A stretch of 64,000 bases of DNA, taken from contig NC_063019.1 of NCBI RefSeq assembly GCF_020509005.1, positions 806,001-870,000 on the forward strand. Direction: 5' to 3'. The notes under the pieces are model-generated. The model saw only the letters and a program-made list of their open reading frames with translations, ran no database searches and was not told the DNA's origin. The stretch's first letter is position 1; each line of letters opens with the position of its first letter. Source of the DNA: Fulvia fulva. Taxonomy: Eukaryota; Ascomycota; Dothideomycetes; Mycosphaerellales; Mycosphaerellaceae. The translations under genes were made by a program, and so were the position numbers. Shown piece after piece: positions 22,675 to 34,639 of this stretch.

Positions 22675-22859
22675 TATTACTATATCGGCGTATATTTACT
22701 TAAACCCGCGGGTACCTACCTAGACCCCGCGCCCGCTAACCAATCCGACTAGCGGCTTAGCGCCCGTATATAACTCTCGCGCCCTCCGCGCCTCTCTTAG
22801 ATAGAACATCTATTCGACTTATACCTTACCCGACTACGTACTTATACCTACTTATAATA
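22675..22859 (+). repeat. 3' LTR of Gypsy-b2
   Basis: 185 bp, TATTACTATATCGGCG...CTACTTATAATA. It matches both 185-bp LTRs of Gypsy-b1 in reverse complement. Confidence 0.9.
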
Positions 22860-22884
22860 TTATTGGACGTCGAGCTTAAGTAAA

Positions 22885-23401
22885 ACCGATTTTCGCCTTA
22901 TATCGCTAAATACGACACATTCGAAAGCTCTTATTAAGGCTATTCTAACGATCTATAAAGTAGGCTACTACCCCTAGAATTGAGGGAGTTCTACCTTATT
23001 TAATTTAGATAGCTTAAAGTTCTCTTTACCCTATTTCTTTAGCTATAAACGCCGCGGAGGTACCTAGCTATATTAGGCAACTCCTAGGTAATAGTAGCCT
23101 AGGCTACGGTACTACCGGCGCCTACGGCTCTATAGGTAAAGCTCCCTTAAGACAACTAGTAGTAACTTATAGAGGACGTAAAAAGTATAGAAACTAACGA
23201 TTAGCTCGTATACCGGTCTCTATAGGTAATAATTACTAAGCTACGTACGGCGCTTTTACTATCGTATCACTAAGGGTAATAAGAAATAAGGACGACGTCT
23301 TAGGCGATTAATAAGGCTACCCGGAATTAATACCCCTATAGCTAGGTATTGGTCGCGGTATCGATACTAGGCCCCCGCCTAACGTACGATATAGTTACGA
23401 T
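22885..23401 (+). mobile_element. LINE-a2: 5' stub of a LINE-a copy
   Basis: From 22913 onward (GACACATTCGAAAGCTC) it follows the 5' end of LINE-a3 (about 26747-27238), covering the 5' leader and ORF1 start. It stops at GTTACGAT where Copia-c begins. The rest of the LINE does not reappear after Copia-c, so the insertion site has been rearranged. Its first 30 bases differ from LINE-a1 and LINE-a3 and may be a variant 5' end. Bases 22860-22884 are unassigned. Confidence 0.8.
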
Positions 23402-23775
23402 TATTACGAATATAGGTCAGTAGGTATATCGTACGGTACTAAGACGAACTTAGTATATACTAAGCTAGTCGAGATAATAGTACGGTAATACTACCGAGAT
23501 ACCGTACGAATAGTAGGAGCGACTTTAAGGACCTAAAGTTGCTTAGCTAGTTAGTACGAGACTATCGGAGGAACTACCGTCGTAGGATAAGATATAGATA
23601 AAACCGATAAGGCGTAGTAAAACAGAACTAGGACTAGAGTAATATCCCTCTATATAGGTATAGGAGACGTAGTCTATATACCGATAGTAGAGATACCTTT
23701 AGTACTAAATACTATTCTACTATATACCTTTATATACTATATTAGTCCTTGCTCCTTCCCTATTACGTATCCTAA
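23402..23775 (+). repeat. 5' LTR of Copia-c, first part
   Basis: It starts TATTACGAATATAGG and is cut by Gypsy-a; the final 36 bp are at 43273-43308. With that piece it is about 410 bp, against 367 bp in the 3' LTR. The difference is about 43 bp present here (near 23526-23568) and absent from the 3' copy. The last five bases (CCTAA) are the Gypsy-a target duplication. Confidence 0.9.
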
Positions 23776-23959
23776 TGTCACGGGCAGCCCGCGACCCCTT
23801 ACTATAGCTACGTCGGCCCGGGTAAACCGCGGATCTTCTATATCGGGTTAGCGCGGCTTAGCTTTACTTTATAACTTTGCCGCGCCTCGCGCTCCTCTTT
23901 CGTAGCTTCGTAGAATAACAACTCTCTTATTCGGACCCTATAGTACGCGCGCCCTTATA
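23776..23959 (+). repeat. 5' LTR of Gypsy-a
   Basis: 184 bp, TGTCACGGGCAGCCCGCG...GCGCCCTTATA. The terminal CA has become TA. The bases after it (GTATATTGTAC) do not look like a usual tRNA primer site; I could not identify one. Confidence 0.9.
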
Positions 23960-23999
23960 GTATATTGTACTACCCTACCTAGATTACGGATCTAGGTAA

Positions 24000-26687
24000 G
24001 GGACGCGTAATAATAGGAATAGACAGAACTATAGAACTCGAAGAACGCGTAGAGTCGTATTAGAATATAGAATACGGTAAGGCGTATAGCGCGTAAATGC
24101 CTAGAGAACGTAACGCGGCGACATTATTAGTAGGTAGTCGCGCGCTCGTAGATAGTTAGGAAACAGGCATCGTTACGCCTCCCCCAAACCTAGACAATAT
24201 GACTTTATAGACAAACGGCGGTATACTACCGCTACTAAAGCCTAAGGGCAAAGGTAAGTAGCGTATATCTCTTTTCCCCGACCTCTCCTCTTTTCCTCGG
24301 AGTTAGATATAGGACGATAACCGGCGGGTTATAGTAGACACCGGTATCGCGCTATAATAGGAAATTGATAAAGCTTACTAGAAAGCCTTCGAGCGAGAAG
24401 AAGGTAGTAAGATTGACTTTATAGAACTGTTCGAGTTTAAGCTCGAAGAGAACCTAGGCGGCGACCTAGACAAGGTATACCTATCACTCGACGAGGTAGA
24501 GTATATTCTCGTATCCGAATACTAGAATGTTATACTAAATAAACTTACGACCCTCGTATCCTAATACCCGAAGACTACCTTCGACTTTATACTATAAGTA
24601 GTCAATATAGCGATTACTAAGGGTAGACAACTCGATATAATAGAGCGAGCTAACGACCTCTAGAACACCTAGTATACTACGCTATATACCGAATGCGACC
24701 GTATCTATAAGATGCTACGAAGTGAAGAGCTTGTTATATAGAAAATGGTAGTCGATCTTAAGAGTAAGAAGGATTACGACCTAGCTAAGTTATAAGAGCT
24801 AGAGAAGAAATATAAGGAAGCTAATAACCTATATAAGCAGTTTAGCGAGATCTACGAGAAGGAGAAGAAGAAGGCATAAGATGCTAAGGCGAAGAACTAG
24901 GCCCTATAATAAGAAGTCGATGACCTAAAGGCTCGGCTTAAGGTAGGAGATACTATATAGAACGGAGGTAGGGGCCGCTTAGGCCGCCGACCCTCTCGTT
25001 CCCGCCTACGCGAGACCTTACTCGAGTAGCTAATACGTAGGTATCGCGAAGCTACTAGTAGAGGTAGCGGTAGCGGTAGTAGTAATAACGATAGAGACGA
25101 CAATAACCGTAGTAATAATAGCCGAGGACGTAATAACGACCGTCTACGACTAGGCCCTAATAATAGTCGTAACTCGAGAATACGTAGTACCCGTACCTAG
25201 ACACTACTAGTTGACCTTCTAGAACGTCTCTTTACTATTCACCGTACACTTACTCGCGGTATAGAGATCGGTAAGAGTGTGCCTAACTCAAGTACTTTAA
25301 GAACGATAACGACCCTAATTTCGATAGCTAGTATAGTAGTATTCTCCTATAGCTAACTATAGTAACCTTCCGTACTAAGGTAGATAGTCTACGCTTTATA
25401 TATAGGTAGACGTAAGGTAATCCTTAGCGAAGTATTAAGCCGAGGATCCCTATCCCTAGACAGTAGTCCTTTAACGAGTTTAAGACTAGAGAAGAGTTAT
25501 TAGATTAGATAATACGCTAATATAGTATACGTAATAAAGGAACTAAGGCTATAGTTAATATTGCTACCTATAAGTAAGAACAAGGCGAAACCTTTATAGC
25601 CTTCTATACCCGCTACTCGAAGTTACGCGCCTAGATATTATAGACCGATAAGACCGAGCTTATACTGTTCCGTAACCGACTAAACCGTAAGTACTTTATT
25701 AAGACCTTCCGTGACCGCGAAGTCGACCGCCGCCTAGATAGTATATAAGACGTTATTAAGGAGTATACCGTACTAGACGAGAGCTTCTACAAGACAGATC
25801 GACTATACCCGTAGAAGGAGCGCCCCCGTAGTAATAGTAACGTGAACGGTAATAGCGGCTAGAATAACTAGAATAACGGTAACGTATTTACTAGTACCGC
25901 TACCGGTATAGTAGGTGCCTTAGTATAGCGCCTACTATAGTACGCTAGTACTAAGAAGAAGGAGGATCTACTAATATATCTATAGAACCTACCTACGCTT
26001 AACCGTAAGTAGCGCGAAGACCTTAAGAAGTAGGGTAAGTACTATCGCTACCGTATAGGTTCTTACGTATCGACTAACCCTAAATGCCTAATATATAGAT
26101 ACGATAGTAACTACCGCCTACTACGTCTACGTAATACTACGCCGAATCCGAACGTAAACCTTAGTTCCCTCGCCGCCGATCCGTAGTAGGGAAATAGCAC
26201 GACCGCTACCTAAGCGTAGTAGATAGCGGTTACCTAAACTTCCTAGGATAGAAAGAGTATAAGATTAAGAGGCACGGAATATAAGAGACGGTAATAGACT
26301 ATAGTAAGGAGCTTAAGATATTAGTATACGTACTAGATAAGTAATAGCTAGCTATATACCCTTATATAGTATTACCCGTAATAATATAAGATAGAAAGGC
26401 TCGAGGCCTTATAGATTCTACTTCTACCTCTCTCTTTCTTAACTAGAAATTTATACGTAAATATATAATACCCCTAATCCCTTTAACGTAGAGCCGATGA
26501 CTAAGACTAGGAGATAGAACGGCTACTACGCGGCAGATTATATATAGGGCCCTTATAGACGTAGTTATCGGCAGTCATTACGAGTAAATAATATACTACG
26601 TCACCGACCTCGAATACGATATCGTCTTTAGCCTACCGTAGCTTATAGCGTATAACCTAAACATCTTCTAGGAGATAGGCGAGGTAG
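24000..26687 (+). pseudogene. Gypsy-a gag and protease
   Basis: Gag is long. An N-terminal domain is followed by a charged, probably coiled-coil stretch (about 24720-24940, rich in Lys/Glu/Leu such as LKSKKDYDLAKLQELEKKYK) and a Ser/Asn/Arg low-complexity segment (25040-25200). The capsid-like retrotransposon gag domain follows (about 25440-25800, with FIAFYTRYSKLR). A degraded zinc knuckle is near 26078-26130 (CLIYRYDSN). The protease sits at about 26400-26690: GLIDSTSTSLFL corresponds to the LIDSGA active site and keeps its Asp, with D-I-V-F-S-L-P-Q-L downstream. LINE-a3 interrupts it just after FRSD. Confidence 0.8.
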
Positions 26688-26701
26688 TATTTAGATCGGA
26701 T
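26688..26701. repeat. Target-site duplication of LINE-a3, left copy
   Basis: TATTTAGATCGGAT, repeated at 31682-31695. The Gypsy-a frame continues after the second copy. Confidence 0.9.
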
Positions 26702-26849
26702 ATATTAACTTAACCTAAAAAAACGCTTATCGATCTCTACGCCAAAACAAGACACATTCGAAAGCTCTTATCAAGGCTATTCTAACGATATATAAAGCAG
26801 GCCACTGCCCCTAGGACTAAGGGAGTTCTACCTTATTTAATCTGGACAG

Positions 26850-28190
26850 CTTGAAGCTCTCTTCACCCTGTTTCTTCAGCTCTAAACGCCGCGGAGGTGC
26901 CTAGCTACATTAGGCAACTCCTAGGCAATAGTAGCCTAGGCTACGGCACTAACGGCGCCTACGGCCCTATAGGCGAAGCCCCCCTAAGACAACTGGCAGC
27001 AACTTATAGAGGACGCAAAAAGTATAGAAACTAACGATCAGCTCCCTTACCGGTCTCTATAGGTAATAATCACTTAGCTACGTACGGCGCTTATACTGTC
27101 GTATTACCGAGGGCAATAAAAATAAGGACGACGTCCTAGGCGATTAGTAAGGCCACCCGGAATCAACACCCCTATAGCTAGGTATCGGTCGCGGTATCGA
27201 TACTAGGCCCCCGCCTAACGCACGATGTAGTTACGATCCGTATTATAGCAAAGGAAGACTAGGCCGAAGTTGCGAAGCTATCGAACAAGGAGCTTGCCTA
27301 ACGAATCAACTAACTAGGGGTGGTCGTAGTGAACTAATAGTCTAACGGCACTCTATAGATCTATACTAGCTCTACTACTACTAGGAGGCACCTAGAGGCA
27401 TAGCTATAGTGGGCATCTAAGGTTGCGGTATTAGCGAAGGTCTTAACGAAACAATTTACGATCCTAGTCTACGACATACCTAAGGAGTTCGACCTAACTA
27501 ACTAAGGTCACCTACGCGCTCTCTAAGAGGACAACCCGGTCACTCTTAACTCTCTAATCTAGAAGGCGACTTGGCTCTATAGGAAATAGCTAGAAGGCAA
27601 GAAGGCCTCGGCGCTAATAGTATAGCTATAAGACGCGAAAGCGGCGGATCTAGCGATAGAATAAGGCCTAGTCTAGTAATATAGCCTTAAGATAGTAGAA
27701 AAGCACTCCTTATCCTTTCGTATCCTCTAATGCTTCAAATACTAATAGTATAGACACCAAACCTATACGTATATAAACAAGTAGGCCTACTCGAACTATA
27801 TAGGAGACTATATATCTAGGGACTATACATCGACTACGAGACGGTACGCGAACTGTCCGGGGCACTACCTATCGTATAGTACGGAATGCCTATAGCGGAA
27901 ACTAGCGAAAAACACGGCAATCACAAACAGAACCGTCGCCCTAAGATTCTACGGCGACCGTAAGGCTAGCCTATACCGGAACTAACTAGCGGCGGTCGGG
28001 TATAAGCGCCCTAGGGCCGAGAACGATATAAAGGATACGCAACCTAGGGCGTACGGGAGGCCACGTACTCTACTAGCTACGGCGAGGGAATCTAACTAGG
28101 CCCGGCTCCCCTTTAGTACATAGCCGATAGGCGTAGACTAGGACGTATAGGGCAGTAGGACATAGGACGATATAGAGGAAGTGATTGTCG
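26850..28190 (+). pseudogene. LINE-a3 ORF1: zinc-knuckle RNA-binding protein
   Basis: The N-terminal half is Ala/Gln-rich (SRRCLATLGNSQAIVAQA). The C-terminal region at 27731-27892 begins CFKYQQY and continues through NKQAYSNYIGD, TSTTRRYANCPGHY and STEC. These are three retroviral-type knuckles spaced as in Tad ORF1 proteins, with several Cys/His now Tyr. A conserved LAKNTAITNR basic segment follows. It overlaps or nearly abuts ORF2. The exact start is uncertain, because no Met in this frame precedes the conserved part. Confidence 0.8.
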
Positions 28191-28199
28191 ATACCGATA

Positions 28200-31100
28200 A
28201 CTAGCCTCGACACGCTTAGTATTATCTAGTATAACGTCAACTATAGCAAGGATATAGTCTAGAACCATTTCCTACACGAGGCGGACCCGCGCGTCTATCA
28301 CGTCCTTATAATCTAGGAGCTATAGATTAACCCGTACTATAAGAGACTAACGACCTACAAGTCACTAGGCTACACGACATGCCTACGAGGCGACGGTAGA
28401 CCCCGTACGTGCTTCTATGTCAGTAAGGATATACTAGAATCCGACTAGGAGGTAGTGTACTACGTAGACGAAGAAGGCGGGGGCGATATTACCTCCCTCT
28501 ACGTAGGTAGCACCTAGATACACAACCTATATATATAACCGCTAGCCTCGAGGTCTAGCCGCGACCTAGAGGTCTATAGATACCTAGACAGTACGCTTAC
28601 GAGACAAGGGTGCTATATCGTAGTAGGAGACTTTAATATATACTACCCTTCCTAGGAAAGCCTTATATAGCCGTACCCTATAGCCGACGAAGTACTCAAC
28701 TTAATAGCGAGTAACGTAATTGCCCTTAATACCCCGAAGGACCTAGGTACCTAGAAGAGAGGGGGACTCTAAGGCACGATCGACCTCTCCTAGATCTTAG
28801 ATAGCTACTACTATACGGTAACCTACTATAGGATCGAACATAAACTCGAGGCGTCGTTAGACTACATGCTAGTTAGGACCTCTATTACGACATAGATACA
28901 ACGTATACTAGCGAGAGCCCCTAAGCCAAACTAGGGAAAGGCCTACTAGGCTAACATCTAGGCGTACCTCGATAACTCTTAGAGGCTAGTCCAGATCGCG
29001 TAGTAGCAATATAACAGTAAAGACGAGATAGACGAAGCAGTCTAGGGGTTGATAGACGAAATAATAAAAGCGACCTCACTTCACGTTCCGCTTGCCTAAC
29101 TAACGACATAGTCTAAACTATACTAGACGCCGGAGTATACTACGGTAGTAAGAGAAGTAAGGAGAGCCCGCCGGGTGTAGACGAGCAGCTATAGCGAGGA
29201 GGCCTAGAACGTATATAGGGAGGTATACTAACAGAAGAAAGCTATAATACGAAGGGAGAAAGCAGTCGGCTAGAGGGCTATAGTAGAAGAAATCGCCGGC
29301 AAGCTAGAGAGGATGTAGAAGCTAGAGAAATGGGCCCGATAGGACCCTACACAGGGCCCCTCCTTCTCTATCCTAGCGCTACAATCGCCTAGTAGCCCGG
29401 TTAGCGACCCCGAGGCCAAGGCGCGTCTACTAGCTAGTAAGTTCTTCCCGCCCCTAGTCGAGGCTAATCTAAGCGACATAAATAGCTCTACTCCCCTAGC
29501 CCCTAGTATCGCGGTCTAATAGGAGGTGTCCGAGGGAGAAGTTGCCGCTGTACTAAGGAAGTTACCGGCGAAGAAAGCCCCGGGGCCGGATAGGATCCTA
29601 AACGAGCTACTAAAGAAGTGTAGAGATCAACTAGCCCTAGTAGTTATAGCGATCTTCAACGCCTACCTACAGACCGGGTACCACCCGATAGCTTTTAAAG
29701 AATCGACGATAGTAGTCCTACGTAAGCCGTAGAAGGAAGACTATACGTAGGTGAAGTCGTACCGCCTAATTGCGCTCCTTAACACTCTTAGGAAGGCGCT
29801 TAAGAAGCTAGTTATAACGAGACTCTCCGAGGCGGTAGAGGAACACTCCCTACTCCCGGACACCTAGATAGGTGCGCGCCTATAGCGATCGACGCTATCC
29901 GCAATAGAACTTATTACCTCTTAGGTGAAGGCTATCTAGTATAAGAATAGGGACAAGGTGGCTTCCTTACTTAGCCTAGACATATCGGGAGCCTTCGACT
30001 ACGTGTTATACCCGCGGCTACTCTATATCCTAAGGTCGAAAGGACTCCCTAAGTAGCTTGTCAACTTCGTACGGTCCTACCTCTAAAACCGTAGTACGTC
30101 GATCCTAGTCGGCTAGTATAGAAGCCCATTTCAAGCAGTCTATACTAGAATCCCGTAAGGCTTATCGCTAGTACCTATTCTGTTCCTCTTCTTTATAGCG
30201 ACGCTACTCCTAGCCCTAGAATCCTAGAACACCGCTACGAGCGGCTTCGTAGACGATATAAACATCCTAGCGTAGTCTTCCTCGACTAAGGAGAACTATA
30301 GGCTACTAGAAGAGAAGCACAAGATCTACGAGGACTAGGCTAGGAGGCACGGGGCTCGGTTTACCCTAGAAAAGTACAATCTGATACACTTTACGCGCCG
30401 GCTACGGTTCTATAATATATAAGCTTCTATCTAAATATAGGGGTATACGATTAACCCGGTAAATTAGCTTAGGATCCTCGGACTATAGGTAGACCCGGCG
30501 CTACGGTAGAGGAAGTACGTATAGGTAATATTACGGAAAGCTAAATAGAATATAGTATTATACTAGATGCTCACTACGTCTATATAGGGGGCGGACTTTC
30601 GGTAGTTACGACTTCGATATACGGCTATTATACGGCTAGTCCTTACCTATAGTAGCTAAGCTAGTACTTAGGCGAGAGGGCCTATCTATTAAAGGGACTT
30701 GTCGCGCCGTTAGTAAAGATCTAAAACTAATGCCTAAGAAAGGTCACCGGGGCATATAGGTCGACACTAACGAGGATACTTAAGTACGAGACCGCTATAC
30801 CGCCGATCGACCTATATATCTAGGGACTACGGACCTCCTACTTAGGCAAGTCGGTATAGTACCTAGTATAGAAGGTCATCGCTAGTATAGTCGTAAGGGC
30901 CCGCAAATTAGTACTAGCGTATAAGGGCATTCGACCCGGAAACGAGCCGAACTACCGGGTAAGGGACGAATAGCTAGTAATATAATAGGAAGGTAAGAAA
31001 TTGTTTATAGAGCAACTATAGAAAGAGAGGTAGAACAACTAGGTTGTAGGGTATAGTGGACGCCCTTAGCTAGCGGGACAACCTAAGGAATAGTTAGCTA

Positions 31101-31590
31101 TAAAATCCGCGGTCAAGCACCCCCCGAAGCTTATCTACTACCGCCTTACGAGGGTATAGAGTAGTATAGCAACCTAACTACGAAGCGAACACATCGGCCT
31201 CTAGGGGTACCTATTATAGAGGAAGGTTCTAGGATATACGAATACTAGCTGCCCCTACGGCTATCGCTCCTAGAACGTACGGCACGTACTCCTCGTCTGT
31301 CCGAGGTGGTCGCTAGGAAGGGGGGAGTAGATAGCAAAGGCGAGGAACCGGACGATTAGGGCACTTCTTAACAACGCTAAGGACCTACGGCGTATTACGA
31401 ACTAGATACTAGAGAAGGGCTAGCTAGAATAGTACCGCCTAGTAGGAGCAGTGTAGGAAGAGAGGACACGACGTAGCGCGACGAGACCGCCTAGGAGCGG
31501 GGGCTAACGGGGTAGTGACATAGACTACGTACGTTTAGAGGGAAAGCTAAACTAGATAAGGAGTAGTCGGGGGCGGGAAGGGTTTTCACC
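28200..31590 (+). pseudogene. LINE-a3 ORF2: endonuclease and reverse transcriptase
   Basis: It begins near 28225 with YNVNYSKDIVQNHF, the endonuclease N-terminus. IVVGDFNIYYPS and then GTIDLSQILDS and LDYMLVR mark the endonuclease up to about 28960. A helical linker follows, then the RT (about 29520-30430) with AAVLRKLPAKKAPGPDRI, IPQGLSLVPILFLFF and an intact FVDD at 30246-30257. The C-terminal zinc-like cluster is at about 31235-31300. Stops are TAG/TAA from Gln or Trp codons. The minus-strand open frame at 29270-29479 is antisense. Confidence 0.9.
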
Positions 31591-31695
31591 TATTCGGGTT
31601 TCCCTTTATATATAACAATAGATATATACCTATATAGGCCGGATAGGGTCCTAGAATAGGGGAATGACAAATCTATCTATCTATTTAGATCGGAT

Positions 31696-34427
31696 TACTA
31701 CTTTAGTCACTATCTATAGAATAAGATATCGATAATAGTATAATCCCTAAACTACCGCGAGAAGATAAAGTAGGCACTAGTACGGTACGGACTAGAGCCC
31801 TTTACTAGAGAAGTAGCGAGGTTTATAGTAGGAGGGGTAGAGCTGAACGTCTTATTATATAACCTAGAAGATATAGACGATAAAGAAGTGGACTACTAGG
31901 GCGTTTTATAACGCGCGTAGGGGATATACGCGTACCGGCCTAGGGCTAAGTACTTCTACATTATGCCTACTAGGCGTAAGAGCGACGGTAGAGAGCTTAA
32001 GCTAAGTATAATAGCTACTAATAATCTGGACTAATTCTTAAACAAGCAGTTTAATTATAACTCGAAGGAGAAGTTGCCGCCGATATACTACGATATTACG
32101 GACGCTTTCTTAGCTAAGGATTATAAAGGACTCCTACCTTACCGACTAGGCGTAGATCATAAGATTTATATTAAGTCTAATAGTCTATAAGAGCCACTAT
32201 ACTATAAGCCCTACGGCCTAGCTAAGAAGGAGAACGAGGTAGTTAAGAAATAGCTAGACGAGCAAATATCTAAAGGGAAGGTACGGAAAGTAAGGCAAAA
32301 GACGAGCTAGTCTCCTATACTAGTGCTAGTAGTACGTAAGCCTAGAGGGGGGCTACGTGTTTATATCGACATAGAGAATTAAATGCGATTACTATTAAGA
32401 ACCGGTATCCGATTCCCTTAATATAAGAGACGCTTAATCGTATATACGGTAAGAAGTACTTTACGAAGCTAGACATTATAGTAGCCTTTAATAAGTTACG
32501 GATAGCTAAAGGGCACGAGTAGTTAACGGCGTTTACGACACGATACGGCATCTACGAGTGTCTAGTATTACTATTCGGCTTGTATAACGGACTAGTATCG
32601 TTCTAATTATATATTAATAAGGTCTTATAAGAATACCTAGACGACTTTATGTCGGCCTACCTAGATAACGTACTTATCTTTAGTAACACTTTAGAGGAGC
32701 ACATTAAATACGTACGGAAGGTTCTCCCTAAGCTACGCGACATAGGACTTATAGTAGACATCGACAAAAGCGAATTCTACTAATAGAAGGTGAAGCATCT
32801 TAGGCTAATTATAACCCCTAACAGCATCGAGATAGACCCCGAGAAACTCGAATGTATTTAGATATAGGAAGCTCCTAAGAACCTAAAGGATATGTAGGCC
32901 TCCCTTAGATTTACCAACTTCTATAGGCGGTTTATCGAAGCATTTTCGCGTATAGCTACTCCTCTTACAAACCTGACTAAGTCGGACGGACTAAGTAATC
33001 ATAAGGACAGAAGGACTTAATAGTCACTAGATTGCTAACGAGCCTTTAACAATTTGAAAGCTACGTTTAGTAAAGCCGGCATACTCGTACATTACGTACT
33101 AGGTAGGGAAATAGTAGTAGAGACAGATTCTTTAGATTTTATAAACGCCGGCGTACTTTCGTAGTATAACGAGAATAGTATACTATATCCTATAGCCTTC
33201 TACTCGAAGAAGTTAAGTCTATAGGAGTGTAATTATGAAATCTATAATAAGGAACTATTAGCCATTATTAAGGCTTTTAAGAAATAGAGACCCGAGCTTA
33301 CCTACGAGGTAGATAATAAGGACTTATAGCTAGTCAAGATTTCCACCGACTATAAGAACCTAGAATACTTTATAACGACAAAGTAGCTAAGTCGGCGGCA
33401 AGCGCGTTAGGCTAAGTTCTTGTTATAGTTCAACTTTAAGATAATATACCGTCTAGGACTTTAAGGTACAAAGCTAGACAGCCTAACGAGACGTAGCTAG
33501 GACCTTCCGTAGGGAGTAGACGACCCTCGGAACTAGTATTAGTATTAGACATTACTACCTCCTAAGCGATTCCTTAAGATCGCCTTACTATAGGTAATAG
33601 TAGAAGATACGCCAGAAGAAGAGGAACTAGTATAGCTAAACCCTAAAGCTAAAGAGCTTATACCTATAGAACGAGATACGCCTACTAAATAACCGGCGAC
33701 GCGTAAAAGTTAGCGGGAAGCCGAACTCGAGTATCGAATGTCGACGGCGTATATAACTAATAACGAGCTTAAGACCGCGATTAAGGACCTATAGAAAGAC
33801 CGTACTTCTATACTACTATAGAGAGCGAAGATTTACCTAGTATACTATAAAGTAGATAGCGACCTACTATATATTCGAAATCAATACGACGGCTAGAGCT
33901 TATAGGTACTAAATGACCAAGCCTTATAGACTAGGATAATTAAGATAAACTATAACGCTCTAGTAGTAGGCAATCTAGGACGAGCTCGTACTTATAAACC
34001 CGTAGTACGTGAATTCTACTAGCCTAGATTAGCGAGATCCGTACGTAGATATACCGTAAATTGCCGTACCTACTATATAACAAAATCTCTATACTCCTAG
34101 CCACTAGGATTATTATAGCCACTTCCTATTCTAGATCGGCCTTGGAAATACATTGTAGTCGACTTTGTTATTGGACTCCTAGATAGTACTCTTAACGGTA
34201 TAGTCTATAATAACATTATAACCGTTACTAATAGGCTTACTAAGGAGGTCGAGCTGATCCCTATTAGCGCGATAGTAGCACAGAATACGGCAAGGCTTTT
34301 CCTTAAACATATGTTCTATCGGCGCGGGTTTCCTAACACTATTATATTAGACCGTGGTAAGTAGTAGGTTACTACCTTCTAGAAGAAACTCTATAAGATA
34401 CTCCGTATAAATCGTAAGCTAAGTTCT
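31696..34427 (+). pseudogene. Gypsy-a pol: RT, RNase H and first part of integrase
   Basis: After LINE-a3 the frame runs through a linker into the reverse transcriptase (about 32260-32830). LVVRKPRGGLRVYIDIREIN and [14 protein letters not shown] are readable. The catalytic box reads AYLDNVLIFS at 32658-32669: YLDD has become YLDN by GATGAC to GATAAC. RNase H follows (about 33050-33440; DYKNLEYFITTKQLSRRQAR near its end), then the integrase N-terminus and core (LDRPWKYIVVDFVIGLLD and LTKEVELIPI at about 34130-34260). Gypsy-b1 interrupts at 34427 after the IILDRG segment. Confidence 0.9.
34423..34427. repeat. Target-site duplication of Gypsy-b1, left copy
   Basis: GTTCT, repeated at 41595-41599. 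The Gypsy-a integrase frame joins across it. Confidence 0.9.
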
Positions 34428-34612
34428 TATTATAAGTAGGTATAAGTACGTAGTCGGGTAAGGTATAAGTCGAATAGATACTCTATCTAAGGGAGGCGCG
34501 GAGGGCGCGAGAGTTATATACGGGCGCTAAGCCGCTAGTCGGATTAGTTAGCGGGCGCGAGGTCTAGGTACGTACCCGCGGGTTTAAGTAAATATACGCC
34601 GGTACGGTAATA
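34428..34612 (-). repeat. 3' LTR of Gypsy-b1
   Basis: 185 bp, TATTATAAGTAGG...GGTACGGTAATA on the plus strand. It pairs with 41410-41594. Confidence 0.95.
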
Positions 34613-34613
34613 C

Positions 34614-34628
34614 TACCCCCCCCCCCTC
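34614..34628 (-). promoter_or_regulatory. Polypurine tract of Gypsy-b1
   Basis: A run of G on the minus strand, preceded by AAGAG, directly upstream of the 3' LTR. Confidence 0.8.
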
Positions 34629-34639
34629 TTAGAGTGCGC

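Larger units (their letters stand above)
13545..22859 (+). mobile_element. Gypsy-b2: 3' portion of a chromovirus, multiply interrupted
   Basis: The pieces 13545-13907, 20437-21213 and 21448-22859 join into the RNase H/integrase junction, integrase, chromodomain, polypurine tract and 3' LTR of one gypsy element. All three align with Gypsy-b1 (34428-41594, opposite strand) without gaps at the joints. Copia-a2 fills the first gap and a solo Copia-b LTR the second, each with a 5-bp target duplication. The 5' portion (gag to RNase H) is absent; Copia-b abuts the left edge. It is among the most heavily RIP-altered sequences here. Confidence 0.9.
26702..31681 (+). mobile_element. LINE-a3: full-length Tad-like LINE
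   Basis: 4.98 kb, nearly the same length as LINE-a1. It starts near AAAAAAACGCTTATCG (26717) after a few unmatched bases and ends GAATGACAAATCTATCTATC. It has both ORFs and is bounded by a 14-bp target duplication. It is one of the better preserved LINE copies: the RT start is open for 68 codons (29526-29732). Many Gln and Trp codons in ORF1 are still stops, so it is inactive. Confidence 0.95.

Noticed and set aside
22860..22912. Possible small element between the Gypsy-b2 LTR and LINE-a2
   Set aside because: Too short and without repeats. It is probably flanking DNA plus a variant LINE-a 5' end.
24897..25103. Minus-strand open frame starting MSSLSLLLLPLPLPLLV, resembling a signal peptide
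   Set aside because: It is antisense to the Ser/Arg/Gly-rich tract of Gypsy-a gag; the Leu/Pro/Ser run is the complement of that low-complexity coding sequence.
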